Below are positions 1 to 12,025 of a stretch of 64,000 nt of DNA, piece after piece. Under the pieces are notes generated by a model, which made no database searches, was not told where the DNA came from, and saw nothing but the letters and a program-made list of their open reading frames with translations. Numbering within the stretch: position 1 is the stretch's first letter; every line of letters starts with the position of its first letter. The position numbers and the translations under genes are program-made. The stretch covers positions 806,001 through 870,000 of the forward strand of contig JAHQRK010000026.1 of assembly GCA_019828595.1 (NCBI GenBank), given 5' to 3'. This DNA is from Aphanomyces cochlioides. Its lineage: Eukaryota; Oomycota; Saprolegniomycetes; Saprolegniales; Verrucalvaceae.

Positions 1-2082
1 AAACAATACCAACGTCTCCGATTTTCACCTTTGCACGAAGCCGGCAAACTTGGTTTACAGTATTGGACGAATCAATTTTGTAGGCGGGTTACGAATAATC
101 TTCGATGGTATCGTGGAAATCAGACACGCGTTCGCGCCGACATGTACAATAATGTTCACGACGCTGCGCCGAACGATTTGGATCAAGGAATTTAGTGGAC
201 TAGAATCGAAACCTCAAACGCATTACCGCATGGACATTGTCGATCGAGTTTTCAAAATGAAGCTGGACCAATTGAGAGCTGATATCATGAAGAATCAAAT
301 TTTTGGCGAAGTGAAATACTGTACAGGTGTGATTGAGTTTCAAAAGAGAGGATTACCACATGCACATATCTTGATTGGATTGAAGAAAAAGATTGAACAT
401 GCGGCGGATGTCTATTGTTTTGTGTCAGCTGAAATAACAAACCGCGCTACAAATCCACGGTTATATGAAATCATCCTCAAGAACAACTTGCATCGCTGTG
501 ATTCCCGCTGTTTAAATCATGATGGGAAAAGCAAAAAGCGATTTCCGAAGGCATTCGTTGATCAAACGACCACTGACACGAACGGATATCCATTGTATCG
601 TCGTCGAAGCAATGATGAACGAAATAGTCGTATCGTTCCTTACTGTGGTGCGCTCTCCTTGAGATACAACTGCCACATCAATGTTGAAATCTGCACATCA
701 GTGAAGTGCATCAAGTACATGTATAAATACATCTTTAAAGGTATACTTTCTGAAGAGGAGATATCATTAACAAATGGATATGACCTGATCGTGCTGACAT
801 TGAAGTTGACGTCAACGATGAAATTACCACGCATGAGTCGATGCGTTATGTTTCGTCGACAGAAGCCATTTGGAGAAATTTTGGTTCTGAGTTACATTGG
901 AGTTGTCACGCTGTCGAAGTATTGCCTGTACATTTGCCCGGAAAACAGACAGTCCATTGGTGTGAAAATGATACCCCGGAAGCTATTCGAGCACGAGGTG
1001 CATCAACAAAATTGACACAATTTTTCAAACTTTGTCGTGAGTTTCAACACGATCCTGTTGTTGCTCAACTCAAGTACATTGATGTTGTTGATTACTTTGT
1101 CTGGAATACGAGAAAACGTGACTGGACTCAACGGAAGCATCAAACCAAAACTATCGGACGGATTCACACAGTCAGTCCAAAGGACTTTGAACGACATGCT
1201 CTTCGAATTTTATTGCACCATAAAGAATGTCCCAAGTCATTCGAAGACTTACGAACTGTTGATGGCATTGTATATCCAACATTCAAAGAAGCTTGCATCA
1301 AACTTGGACTTTTGGCCTCTGATGCGGAATGGGATCGATGTTTATCGGAGGCTGCCAACTTTGCCATGCCTGGAAGTTTTCGAAATCTGTTTTGTGTCAT
1401 TCTACGACATTGTAACCCAACAGACGTCGGTAAGTTATGGCAAGACTATTATGAGCATCTCTCCCATGACCACCATTATCGACTTTCAAACGATACTGCT
1501 TATCAAAATGATCAAGAAAGTATGAATACTCAAGTTCTTGGATTTACGTTGCTTGATATTGATCGATGTCTTTTGTCCATGGGGTCGTCCTTGACTGAAT
1601 ACGTGACTGCCGGTATGTTGCCGTCTATTCCTCCGACATTCAATGGTCCACAAACATTAAGTGACAATCCTCTCCTCGCAGAAGAACTTAAATTCGCCCA
1701 CTTCCACAAATCAGAGTTGCAAAAGATCATGGAACAACTACAAACAGCAACCATAGAGCACAAAGACTTCTATGACAAAGTCAATGCAGCAATTGAAGAT
1801 CCGACGAAAAACATGTTGTTTTTGGAAGGCGAGGGTGGATCGGGTAAAACATTCATATGCCAAATTCTTCTCGCGCATCATCGACTTGATGATGCCAATA
1901 TATATTTATACAGTGCGCGCAGTGGCTATACGACCACACCAATAATCAAACGTTTCTTTCCAATATCAACAGCTCATGCATGCCTGCTTGAACATAACAA
2001 AGGGATAGAGGATAGACTGCAGCTGCAGCTCAAGGGTGCCAATATGGAGCATTTCAACAAGGATAAAAGACCATCTTTCTAG
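1..2082 (+). pseudogene. Decayed Helitron Rep/helicase (rolling-circle transposon)
   Basis: This is the remains of a Helitron Rep/helicase, the enzyme that nicks and unwinds DNA for rolling-circle transposition. Bases 2-195 read in one frame as the start of the Helitron-like N domain (NLRWYRGNQTRVRADMYNN) and end at a TAG. The HUH motif GLPHAHIL is near 350-373 in another frame, and the nicking-tyrosine motif YMYKYIFKG is near 717-743. A shift around 780 moves coding to the frame that runs to 2082, which holds a Walker A motif GEGGSGKT at 1828-1851. The remaining helicase motifs are missing because coding stops beside the Tc1 element that begins at 2089. Frameshifts, an apparent internal deletion near 195-235 and the truncation make it inactive. 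The left end is outside the window. Confidence 0.9.
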
Positions 2083-2088
2083 ATTTTA

Positions 2089-3481
2089 CAGTGCAGACAC
2101 TGCGAAGCATATATACCACCACATTGATTATCGCGTTAATGGGACTATCTACAGGCCAACTAATACTTTGTCTTGCCTACCCTTTTCTCGAGAACGTCAA
2201 CGAATCGGTCTGGCATTGATTTGACCAATTTAGTGATGAGTTCGGAGGATATCTGTCCCCAAGCAAGTCGAATTGCAGACTTCAACGCTTCGCGGCTATC
2301 AAATTGCCGTCCACCTTCATAAACGGTGCGGGCAAGACACCCCCAGAGGTTCTCAATTGGGTTCAAGTCCGGCGATTTTGCTGGCCATGGCATAAGCGCA
2401 ACATTTTCACGATTCAAGAACTCCACAGTGTTTCTTGCGCAATGGATTGGGGCGTTATCGTGCTGGAATGTGCAGTCACGACCATAAATTCGGTCGATAA
2501 ACGGCAGGAGGTGCTCAGATAGAATGTAAATGTAAGCATGGCTATCCTGCTTACCCTCCAAAAATACAATTTCAGACTTACCCAAGGCAGAGAAAGCTGC
2601 CCAGACCATGACACTGCCACCCCCATTTTGGCGCTTAGAGTAGAGCTGTTTTTCACGCCGCAAATCATGCCAATAATACTGGAGGCACTCTGGGCCGTCC
2701 AGATTAAACTTCTTCTCGTCAGAAAAGACAACAGAGTCCCATTTTTCGTTACTCCACTTGACTTTTTCTCGCGCCCAGTCTAGCCGATTTTTTTGTGTTC
2801 CTTTGTCATGAAAGGAGTCGATTTTTGCTTGGCATACACCAAATTGGGGCTTCCTTTAAGCACTTGTTGGATGCGACGATGGCCAAGATGCAGGTCCAAT
2901 TTTGTCTTGAGTTTCTTAGCACTCAACTTTCCTTTTGAAGCTTCACGAAGCAGTCGTCGCTTGGCATATGGGGTGATTGTTTCTGGAGGTCCAGGTCTTT
3001 TAACAGTGTTGTAGCCTTCAGGATCCATAATATATGAATGAACAACGTCTCTTGATCGTTTAAGGCGCTGAGCTATCTTTCTTTCGCTCAGGCCTTCCTC
3101 ATGCAACGCCAAAATGACAGCTCGCTCGCTCGTGGTCAATGTGGTACCTCTCGGCATCTTGACTTGCTCCTTCGATGAACTGATTAATTAGGTTCGTCGT
3201 GACTTGACCATATCTCGATGTCTAAGACGCTTTAAAGGGCCCAAGCGCTACTTCTAGCAAGAACTTGAAGGTGGTGGTATATCGACTTCGCGCCGTAGCA
3301 GACTAGTCAATAGTCTTTTGACTGTTGTTTGCGAAGTTGTGGTCTGATTTGAATGGGGAAAACGTCCAAACGACTTCATTTCTTAGTGTCTTTCATTGGC
3401 TATAATTATTAGCGTTTACTTCAGCTATTGGACATATTTGGATAAAATATGGAGGTGGCCGTATAGCCACTGCGCGCACTG
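2089..3481 (-). mobile_element. Tc1-like element 1
   Basis: This 1,393-bp element starts CAGTG at 2089 and ends CACTG at 3481, and is flanked by TA on both sides (2087-2088 and 3482-3483), the usual Tc1/mariner target duplication. The inverted termini are imperfect: CAGTGCAGACACTG on the left against CAGTGCGCGCAGTG on the right in reverse complement. A second sequence resembling the left terminus lies inside the right end near 3270-3300. It sits at the broken 3' end of the Helitron helicase, but no helicase coding resumes on its right side. Confidence 0.75.
2160..3157 (-). pseudogene. Tc1-like transposase, DD34E, one frameshift
   Basis: The transposase begins MPRGTTLTTSERAVILALHE at 3157 with a paired helix-turn-helix region. 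It carries the catalytic core motifs FSDEKKFNLDG (first Asp), QHDNAPIH (second Asp) and NPIENLWG (Glu). The second Asp and Glu are 34 residues apart, the standard Tc1 DD34E spacing, and the protein ends GKTKY as Tc1 relatives do. A run of seven A (minus strand, about 2785-2793) breaks the frame after KEHKK. The downstream frame, starting NRLDWAREKV, is otherwise open to the stop at 2160. A single homopolymer slip is the only lesion seen, so decay is recent or it could be a sequencing error. Confidence 0.9.
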
Positions 3482-3559
3482 TAGGCGTGAAGGCATCGAG
3501 ACAGAAAACAGAACAGGAGGTACAATGACCGTCACGCCAACGTTCACATCCAAATGCAT

Positions 3560-4226
3560 TTCTTTCACTTTCTACATATGAAGACGGCATTGATGAATTT
3601 CATTTTAGATTGAATTACCTTGCTTCCATCCTGGTGTCGTTTATTTTCGTTCATTGATGTGCGCGCGATTCTAAAATGCCATTCATCAATGCCGTAGGAT
3701 CCCATGGCGTCTACAATCACATGCATCAATGACATCTCGTAAGGACTTACATCTGATTTGCTCGTTGCCGCTTTTGTTTCCCCTGCTTTGCGGTCGATGC
3801 GCGGTCGGATTTGTAGTGGAGCCATGCTATCGCTATATCACATCTGGAAATGATGATTGGTTAATTTGATTTACGCTGATTAGATGGAAGAGCAATTCTT
3901 TGTTCAAAAATCTGAACTTTGTACACAGACGACAAAACGATGGAAGCAATGTAATCCCGCATACTTGGAGGACTTTTTGCTTGAAAAAAGGTTGACACTG
4001 ACTTGGGAGCTAGGTTCAAAAGAGGGTAAGATGTACGGCTCAGACATACGTTTGTCGTCCAAGGGTTTGTTCATTGATGTGTGCGTCAATCCAAAATGAA
4101 ATTGATCAATTCCGTCTTCATTGGAATTACCTTGCTTCCATCCTGGTGTCGTTATTTTCGTTCATTGATGTATTTGTCCATCTAAACTGAAACTAATCAA
4201 TACCATCTTCATTGGAATTACCTTGC
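3560..4226. repeat. Dispersed copies of an approximately 80-90 bp repeat
   Basis: At least three copies of one unit can be read. They share the core AATTACCTTGCTTCCATCC followed by TGGTGTCGTT and TTTTCGTTCATTGATGT (about 3614-3662, 4125-4170 and a partial copy ending at 4226). An inverted piece, ATTCATCAATGCCGT, is near 3680-3694. The copies are separated by about 400 bp of unrelated DNA, so this is a dispersed or rearranged satellite rather than a clean tandem array. No coding function is visible. Confidence 0.6.
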
Positions 4227-4745
4227 AGTTGAGTTGGTTGTTGGGATGACCAGTCTCCCAGCTCTGAAGTCTTGATCATGGTACATGCTGCCATTTCGGA
4301 GCTTTGTTTCATCAAATTTTACAGAGCGTGACGTTTGGGTGGTGCGTGCTTTCGGATTGTACAGCAAGTAACCAAGCTTATTCTTTGCGTAGCAGACGAA
4401 AACGCATGGAACCGTGGGATTTGAGAGTTTTGATGTCCTCTCGGACTTGGGTACAAACATGTAAGCGAGGCATCCAAAGGTTTTGAGCATGTCCAGCCTG
4501 CTAGGTTTTTCAAACAGAACTGTATATGTTCGTTGATTCAGCAGTTCTTGCGGATTATTGTTGTACATGTAGATGACGTGTTCCAGTGCGTATCCCCACC
4601 ATGTCGCTGGTAAGCCGCTGACAGTCATGTATGTTCTGACTTTGTTGAACAGGTATTCATTTGTCTTTTCCGCCAAATGATTCTCTTCCAGGGTGTGTTT
4701 GTCTGTGACTTCTGTTTGATCCCTCTCGGGGTGCAGGCTGCCCAA
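4218..4745 (-). pseudogene. Ty1/Copia integrase C-terminal fragment
   Basis: The fragment reads as the end of a Copia integrase and the start of the connector to reverse transcriptase. It contains a WWGYALEHVIYMYNNNP segment (the family usually has WGEA..A.Y..NR.P), then KTFGCLAYMFVPKSERTSKL, then CVFVCYAKNKLGYLLYNP, which matches the Copia G-pattern of FGC.A...VP and G.S...KGYR.YNP. The upstream catalytic core and the downstream reverse transcriptase are absent, and no long terminal repeats are seen. It is a 5'- and 3'-truncated relic. Confidence 0.8.
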
Positions 4746-4960
4746 AAAGTCTCGCCCGTATATTCGCCCCCTCCATATGTTGCTTATTCGTGAGTCTCTC
4801 CTTTGGTTGTCGAGCTCTGACGTATGGTTCCGATATGTACAAATATGAAGCTACCAAAAGGATAAAGGTTTATACTGCTTGACTAACGGATATGGGGATA
4901 TAATAGAACTTGAAAAACGAGAAATAAATATATTCTCAATATTCTTGTCAAATACTGAAG

Positions 4961-5622
4961 TACTACTCTGGTCCGCAATAATTGCTACACTGATTTATCT
5001 TGATTTGAGTATGTCCGGATATGAGGATATATGGATTTTTGTATACAACCTCAAAAAATTATATAAAATTTCACAGGATGTCCAATATTTTTATTCAAAC
5101 AGCACCGATGTCCCGACGACACAGGTCTCTCTGTGTTCATCTTGCTTGCCCAGAACAGAAATAGCGAAGTCTAACGTCAGCATAATGTCAGTTATGTTAT
5201 AGCGCATGTCAGGTGTGGCTATTGGCGGCTCTCATCGCGAGAGCGCTATGTTTGACAGTCATCTCTAGGTTTGATAGGTCCCAGCCTTCTGACGACCTGC
5301 AACCGGGCTATACACCAAGAACCAGCAGTGTTGCTATGTTAACACCATCTACCTTTGATGCTGAATCTAGATATGTGATTAAATTGGTCTCAATTCCTAT
5401 AGTGAACCCACAGCGAAAAAATGAGATCTATCCGCCTGGTCGGTCAACTTTGACACACCATATCTCGCCAACGGAGACGAATTGTATTTTCCACAAATTA
5501 ACTAATCAAAGAGGAGATCCTACGCTGTCTACTGAGCCAATCGTCGTTGAATATTTCGATGATTTTTAAAAAAAATTCTGCAGAGAATGTAACAGTAGCA
5601 ATTATTTCGGACCAGAGTAGTA
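4961..5622. mobile_element. Non-autonomous element with 28-bp inverted ends
   Basis: TACTACTCTGGTCCG at 4961 is the start of a 28-bp arm (4961-4988) that recurs as its reverse complement at 5595-5622 with one mismatch. The roughly 660 bp between hold no recognised protein. The tract just outside the right arm, ATTTCGGGTTGATTTATACC, recurs inverted near 8507-8528, so parts of this element are dispersed. No target duplication was identified. Confidence 0.5.
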
Positions 5623-6431
5623 TTTCGGGTTGATTTATACCTAGTATTTTTATTCTTGCTTTGTCCCACTCATTGAATGTTGAGCTTTTAAGTACTAGTA
5701 TAGATAAAATGGACGATGCGACAAATCGATCCGACATTGATTTAATTGGTCATAAAACAGCCAATTATCATTCTACTGTTCAGTTTCGTTCATTTGGGAA
5801 TCGTCAAGACCCGCAAGACTCGAGTGCGAGCGACAAACCACACCGCTTGGGATCTGCCACATCACCGAAGCGGTCCGGCACATGAGTACAACTCATACCA
5901 GCTTGAGAACGATGTCCTTTGATTCACCGTTGCGCGCTAGATTGCTCAGCTTGGTCAATTCGCCGTCGCCATGCGCCACAGACGACGATGTCAAACGCCA
6001 AATGCACGACCCAGCAGTTGACATCAACTGTGGTCGGTGATTTTTCATTGTTTAAACTTAAGTACAATCTATAGGCAGCATCATCCAGCATGTCAGCACA
6101 TCACAAGTATCGTCGATTTGGTTCTACATCACAATCACACCAGACCCCTGCGCACCCCAAAATTGCACCCACAGTTTTGAACAAATGGTTCATCTCGGTA
6201 TTCGACGGCGAACTGATTTAAATGAGCTGCTTGCGCTGATAGACAATGAGTGAAACAAGTGGATCGAACCAAATAGAGTCGAATGTGAGCTACACAACGA
6301 GGATTTACATCAAATACAGTACTGTAGAATTCACTGGATCGCATGGACTATGTGCAAGCAAGTCTTGCAACGACCTGATAAAGTATGCATGTAGATTGAT
6401 TGACACACAACATACATGACAAAAGCTCAGG
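5623..6431. other. Non-coding stretch, no feature recognised
   Basis: The reading frames here are short and carry no recognisable motif. The DNA is moderately AT-rich and resembles decayed repeat sequence. It separates the inverted-repeat element from the Crypton recombinase. Confidence 0.4.
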
Positions 6432-7909
6432 CTACAATCTACCTTGGGCTTTCCGCTTTCGCACTTCTTTTAGCAAGTTTGAAGACGTGTTGGTGTGGCC
6501 AGTGTAGGCTTGTTCGAACTGGTAAAATGTTTGATACTTGCCAAAAGCAGACGCAATCGTCAGACGCTCCGAGTACTTCTTTCTATCTGCCTTGATTATT
6601 GACTTTGTAAAATCCTTTAGAGCACAGTAGCATCTAACCTTTGCATCAGCTATAAACCACTGATCCCAGGCCTCATTTGCCGAATGAGCAGTTGGAATCA
6701 TACGAGGTGCGGCAAAATCGTGTATGGTCGTTTGAACAGTAGTGGTTGGCTTCGTCATCATTTTGGAAAGCTCAGTTTGCAAATACTTTAGAACACGTTG
6801 GGCAATGTCATCGGCTAGGAGAGGATAGTAGTCTGCATCCATTTCGACTCCATTCGGGCTACGTTTTCTTTTCTGAAGCAGATTGCGTGGGTCGATGGTG
6901 TCACTAATGCTCTTTGTGACCAAATACTCACAGCAGGTCTTTACATCGGTCCAGCGGCACCAGGCCATCAACTCTCGGAAATTAAACTTGCGCTCAGGAG
7001 ATTCGAAAACTCGATAAAAAGATCCACCACGACGCATACTGTGGAGCGAGATATTTGTAGATAGCTCGCTAGACGTGTTCACAATGTCATTGAGCTGACT
7101 GCGCAAGTGATTTTGTTCCATTGCTTTAAACCAGCCAATTTTACATTTCCATTGACAAGTCCAGTGATCTGAGGAAAGACAAAGGCGTCTTTTGCAACGT
7201 TCATTATGCAGGCTCTCACTTTGTCCACATAGTCATTGTAAAATGCGCATACCCGAAGGCAGGGGAACGCTTGCTCATCGACCAAGTTGTAAATTTGGCA
7301 CTCTTTTTCGACACTTGCCTTTTTATGCCAACGTAAGCGAATCGAGACAAAGTGGCTGTTTTTGGCGGCAACAAGGTTGACGTCACTCCATGTAAGTGCA
7401 AGCATTTCGCTGATTCGAAAGCAGCCAAAGTAACAGGCAGAGAAGAAAAAGCGATACATCGAGCCAACAAATGGGTTCAAATTTGCAAAAGCATCCATGA
7501 GACGTGATAGTTCGTAAACAGTAAGAGGATGGGCCTTTTTCTCGTCTTCTAATTTGTTTTGTCGATTAAACTTTTGCAAGCCAACCACATATCGTTTGGT
7601 TTGCGACGCCTGAGCAGGATTGGGATCGATGTTGTGATTCTTAAAGTAGGCAACCAATGCTGTCTTTGCTGAGTCGATCGTTCTCGCCTTTCTACCCATT
7701 GAATACAGGTGATGGAGGAAATCAGTACAGTCATCATGAGTCGCGTTGATTGGACTCACTGGCTTATTCAAGCGGAGAAACTCTTCAAACTGCCGCTGAT
7801 ATGTTGAATAAGTCCTGCGCGTAGATGCTCCCAGAAACGCATCTTGGATCGTCTCTTTTGTTGGCATGGTCGGCACGGTGGCCATTTGCGAAATGAAGAA
7901 CTGACTCAC
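6432..7909 (-). pseudogene. Crypton tyrosine recombinase, single frameshift
   Basis: This is a Crypton-type transposase that integrates through a tyrosine recombinase and needs no terminal repeats. The N-terminal part (7909-7079) has a core-binding domain and the first catalytic arginine in GCFRISEMLALTWSDV. The second part (7121-6432) has the HxxR box in SLHSMRRGG, then AWCRWTDV and the probable nucleophile tyrosine in KTCCEYLV. The C-terminal region resembles the GCR1_C DNA-binding domain found in fungal and oomycete Cryptons (NEAWDQWFIAD, then RKKYSERLTIA). The two frames overlap at 7079-7121, where GGTTTAAAG appears to have lost one base. Everything else is open, so it is either recently broken or a sequencing error. 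Crypton ends cannot be set without an empty site. Confidence 0.85.
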
Positions 7910-7998
7910 TTTGAAATTTCGAGCAATAAGATCCCATAAATGTTAAATGTTGCAAGCTACGACAAGATTGTCGCCCAATCGTTGGACCAAGTGTAAAT

Positions 7999-8481
7999 TT
8001 GGCCAATCTAGGGCAGAATCGATGTCGTTCGCCCAATGACAAGTCTAGAAATTGTCGCTTCCTTGTCGTTTTCATATATTATGTATACATATTTCAATAT
8101 AAATTCTCTCACGACACAGCTGAAATGTTTTCGGTTTTCGGAATGATTTGTACCTACTTAAATCGATTGGAGAAAAAGACACCAATCATAGAGGCACTGA
8201 AGGACGAACTATTGATGGCTCTCGTCACTGAGGATGACGTTGGTTGCAATTCTGGCGATGGCAGTCGGAGCTGCGCATCGCACACTGTTTGTGGCAAGAA
8301 CCTTATGGTCAATGACTTAATTGTTTTCCGTTGGGAAGTCGTTGCAACAGAGATGGCCTCTCATATCCAACAAGGAGGTTGTTTGGCCTGTGCACTCAAT
8401 AGAAATTATAGAAATTTTAGCCAATCAGATTATATGATTTCGAATCTGATCAAATGTTGCACTTTTTGCTTTTGGGATTGA
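7999..8481 (+). CDS. Hypothetical protein, possible Crypton-associated ORF
   Basis: This frame of up to 160 codons opens 90 bp upstream of the Crypton recombinase on the opposite strand. Its centre, CASHTVCGKNLMVNDLIVFR, has spaced cysteines and looks more protein-like than its surroundings. The first ATG in this frame that leaves a plausible protein is at about 8125 (MFSVFGMICTYL). I recognise no family. It may be a short accessory gene or chance. Confidence 0.25.
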   Translation: MANLGQNRCRSPNDKSRNCRFLVVFIYYVYIFQYKFSHDTAEMFSVFGMICTYLNRLEKKTPIIEALKDELLMALVTEDDVGCNSGDGSRSCASHTVCGKNLMVNDLIVFRWEVVATEMASHIQQGGCLACALNRNYRNFSQSDYMISNLIKCCTFCFWD

Positions 8482-8620
8482 TTTGTACCTATGCATGATT
8501 AAAATTGCTAGGTATAAATCAACCCGAAATACGGTAGTATATTTATTTATACTGGAATATGAGTACAGTATATTTATTTTTCTTCTTTGATAAATTGAAT
8601 AAATAAAATATATTGCGTCT

Positions 8621-8880
8621 CCAAAAAAAAACTGGAATCTTGCAAAGAAAATATCGACGCAGCCATTTTGACGCAAAATTGACGCAACACAAACTTCAAA
8701 TGAAATGTAGTTGAATGTTTCGAACATGCTTTTCAAACATTTAAAACGTTTGAAACTACACTATTTAATGTTCATAATCGAGAAAATGCTTGCGTAAACC
8801 TTAAATAATGTATGCGTCATTTAATTGAAACATTTTCGAAACATCTCAAAATTCCTGTTTTGGACCCAAACGACAATACT
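8621..8880. repeat. MITE family R1, copy 1
   Basis: About 260 bp match the stretch at 12026-12295 along the whole length. Shared blocks include TTTCAAACATTTAAAACGTT, TGCGTCA, GTTGAAACATTTTC and TTTTGGACCCAAACGACAAT. Its ends are inverted: CCAAAA..ACTGGAAT on the left and ATTCCTGTTTTGG on the right. A short palindrome (CATTTAAAACGTTTGAAA) lies in the middle. The two copies differ by small indels. No coding. Confidence 0.7.
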
Positions 8881-9156
8881 ACGTAGTACTATTTTCGAAG
8901 TCTCTGGCTGCGGTATCCTGTGTGCTGCTTCATACCAGTCGACATGGGTTGTGCGCAGACATTGGTAAAATACTATTTGTCATGATTCTTTTACACTGGT
9001 CCATGCTCAATACCTATTCCTTTCACATGCATGATCGCGATATCTATTTCTTGGATGCGATCGCAAGAATAATTTATTTGCTGCAGCACTGCGCTCGAAT
9101 GAATTATTCGACTTATTCAAGTCGGAAGCTGGTGAATGAACATGTATTATGAATGT

Positions 9157-11194
9157 TTAAGCTTCGTCGTTGCTGCACATGATCTCTTGAACATCACCGA
9201 GTCCCCATAGATCAGCGTTGGCATAAAGAAACATTTGCTGCTCAAAGTGCTCGGGAGTCATAGCACATCGATGATCACCGAGAGCTCGCTTTGTCGACGA
9301 GAAAAATCGTTCGCAAATGTTAGATGTAGGAACGAGAAAGCGACAATCAATGTACTCACCTCCGGTTGTTTTGACCTTGGGACGCTTGAGAGCGCGTTCA
9401 GCCAACGACATAGTTGCGCCATCGAACGATGTCATCGCGAACGTTTCGGATTCGCGACGGAGGTGCTCAACACTTTGTCTTTCCGGATAAGACATCGTGT
9501 TATCCGTACTACTCAAAGTTTTCGTAATGGCCATTTCGAAATTGGGACAGTGAACGATCGTTGCCGATGCAGACAAGCGGCCGGTGGACTGAGGATATTC
9601 GTCAATGACGGTATCAAACAAGCGACGGACGTCAAGCATGGTAATATCGTCTCTTTGGAGCGCCAGTGTCACGGAGTTTAGGTCGGCGAGCAAGACAAGA
9701 AGGTTGTCAATCGCTCTGTCCTCACGCGGACTAGGCATGAGAACATCGATATCGTCGTCGCCGATAAGAGGAATATACGACTTGATTTGTTTGTATCGCT
9801 GAAGCATAGCAAATACCGATCCCCAGCGTGTCACGTTGTAGGTCTTTGCCATGAGCGGTGTCAATCGGCGAAGCCGCGCTACAGGGATGATATTAGGGGG
9901 TTTCAGAGCTGGCACAGAAATCAGATCAGAGCATTTTCCATGGAATGAAATTGAAGTGATTGGTTATAATTCAGCGAATTTGTTCTGTATTCTTGCCTGA
10001 TCTCTTGCGTTTTTTTCGTCAAGATGTGCTCCTGCACAGACACAACCTTCTTTCACCACTCCCTCACGTTGTCATGGTTGCATGGACAGGAGACTCCTGC
10101 AAGTGCAGTGAGTGCCTTGGATGCTCTGTCAATGGTCGAAGTTCCATGGACATACTGATTGCATGGATCACGTATTGTGATCGACACGGCAACTACCCAA
10201 ATTGGACTCGTTTTAAAGTAGCTGCGAAGACAAAGACTGGGTCGAGTAAAAAACCATTGCTAACGAGATCTCTATGTTACTCCGCTCCCATGGCTTGCAT
10301 CGCGACGGACCTTCTGTGCTTGACAAGATTGCTCGATTGAATTCTTCATTTTTACAAGCAAAAGACTGGGAGCGTCAGACAGGACAGGGACTTCTTGATA
10401 ACGCTCTTGAAAATATCGACGACTTTTGAGTTTCTTCATCAAGTTGTTCACTTTAGACACCGTCTTCATGGTCGCTCAAAATAACCATAACAAATACGTT
10501 GAACCGATGACTTGAACAACCAATCAAATTGATACCAGCTCGGTCAGCCAGAGCATGATTGGTAGAGCAGTTGTCCCCGATAAGTGCGACCACATTCTTC
10601 CAGTCTTTCCATATAATTCCAATTCAAAAGTCAAGAAATCCACACGAGCGCTCGCACTTAGTGAGGATTCGTCATTGATAGGTGCGAATGCCAAAACTAC
10701 TTTTTGGTATCCAATGGCTTTATTTGAAGGAAATGTTGCAAAAACTCCAACAAAGTTCGTTGATCCTGACGTCCACCCGTCAAGTACGATAGCGAACTTA
10801 TCAGGGACAATTCGCGCAATCTTCGTTTCGAGGTGGCTGTTCATCAATCGTAAGTACTTCATAAATGTACTTTTGGAGATTGGATCGAGTTTGGTGAAGC
10901 GACGCGTAAATGGCGCCTCACAAAAGGCAAAGGGCAAGAGGGATCCGGTTATCCATGTCAACCATCCGTAGATCGATCGTACTGTACGAGGAACAAGTAG
11001 CTCAAAGATCTTAGCGTTGTCCTCCGTGTCGTTAGCATCATAATCAATATACTCTGGGTGGTTCTGAGTAATGTGGGATACCAAGTTGGATTATCCCGAC
11101 TCATTCTGAGATCTGCGGACGCCGCAACGACAGACCGAAAGACGGCTTTCCGGTGACACTCGGGTGAAGTAAAGGTCCGCAAGGGCGCGATCAC
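9157..11194 (-). pseudogene. hAT transposase pseudogene
   Basis: Pieces of a hAT transposase occur in order on the minus strand. A BED-finger-like N terminus (11194 onward) is followed by NLVSHITQNHPEYID, with an in-frame TAA (plus coordinates 11091-11093) just upstream. The RNase-H-fold region then includes FAIVLDGWTSGSTNFVGVFA. Next come IGCSSHRFN (about 10525) and KVNNLMKKLKSRRYF (about 10440), each in a shifted frame, and finally 9915-9157 with TRWGSVFAMLQRY and the C-terminal dimerisation motif SNICERFFSSTKRALGDHR. The final 252 codons are open, but the upstream lesions make it non-functional. I could not define terminal repeats or an 8-bp target duplication. Confidence 0.85.
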
Positions 11195-11439
11195 GCAAGG
11201 GAGTTTTCGACCTTGCTTCGGCCATGGCTTTTATGCAATGAGTAGAGTCTAAACTTGAATGTGTGCATGCAGTGAATGGTTATCCTGTGTCTGATGTAAA
11301 TGAATGGTTGATGTGTGTGAGCCACTCAAATTATTTACTTGTAGAGAAATATTTATTTATTATTGCAGGTTATTAACTAACTTATTCTTTGTATGAATGT
11401 GAAGAATAAATATTTTTCTGACAATTATTGTGGTTTTAA
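11195..11439. other. AT-rich spacer, nothing recognised
   Basis: This short AT-rich stretch lies between the hAT relic and the MITE at 11440. No gene or repeat boundary could be assigned. Confidence 0.4.
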
Positions 11440-12022
11440 GGGCATCTCCACCAGACGGCATCCTGTTTTGTGTTTACAGTCGACTGGTGGGGCAACTGTA
11501 TAATTAGTGTATAAATTTTGACAGAATTTTTGTGTATACTGCCGTCGACAGTAAATTTGGACCATTTGACACAAAAACAGACCGATATTGTGTCGAAAAA
11601 TGCAGCGACGGTAAATTATCAGCTATAGAATTGGTAGAAAAAAGAAGAAACTGTCCAATAGTGATGAGCAGAGAGGTCCAAGAACCAGTTGATTGTTGAA
11701 ATGAAAATCACAAGTCACCAAGACACTAACGACTGATGACTTTCAGTTCAACTGTCATGGTGACGAAGGAAGGGGAAAGAAAGGGAAGAGCTTCAGCACG
11801 CATGTAGAAAAAGGTCTTGTTCGAACTTGGCTTAACGTATCCCACGATGCCTGCACTGGGACTAGCCAAAGAGCGGGGTTGTATAACAACGAATTATGAG
11901 GAGTAATTATACATACTTTTTTTGTGGGGAAGATTCATTTACAGTCGCAGGAAATTCTTCAAAGTCGCGACTGTAAAACATATTTTTCTGACCCTTTTAC
12001 TGTTACACGCGTGGAGATGCCC
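11440..12022. mobile_element. PIF/Harbinger-type MITE, TAA target site
   Basis: This 583-bp element has termini GGGCATCTCCAC at 11440 and GTGGAGATGCCC at 12022. It is flanked by TAA on both sides (11437-11439 and 12023-12025), the 3-bp TWA duplication typical of PIF/Harbinger. An inner motif TTTACAGTCG is repeated near both ends, and once inverted as CGACTGTAAA near 11969. There is no coding capacity. Confidence 0.75.
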
Positions 12023-12025
12023 TAA

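Noticed and set aside
3484..3560. Continuation of the Helitron helicase right of Tc1 element 1
   Set aside because: None of the three forward frames gives helicase motifs, so the rest was deleted or lies elsewhere.
5213..5569. 118-codon ORF as a retroelement protein
   Set aside because: It lies inside the inverted-repeat element and lacks any protease, reverse-transcriptase or gag signature.
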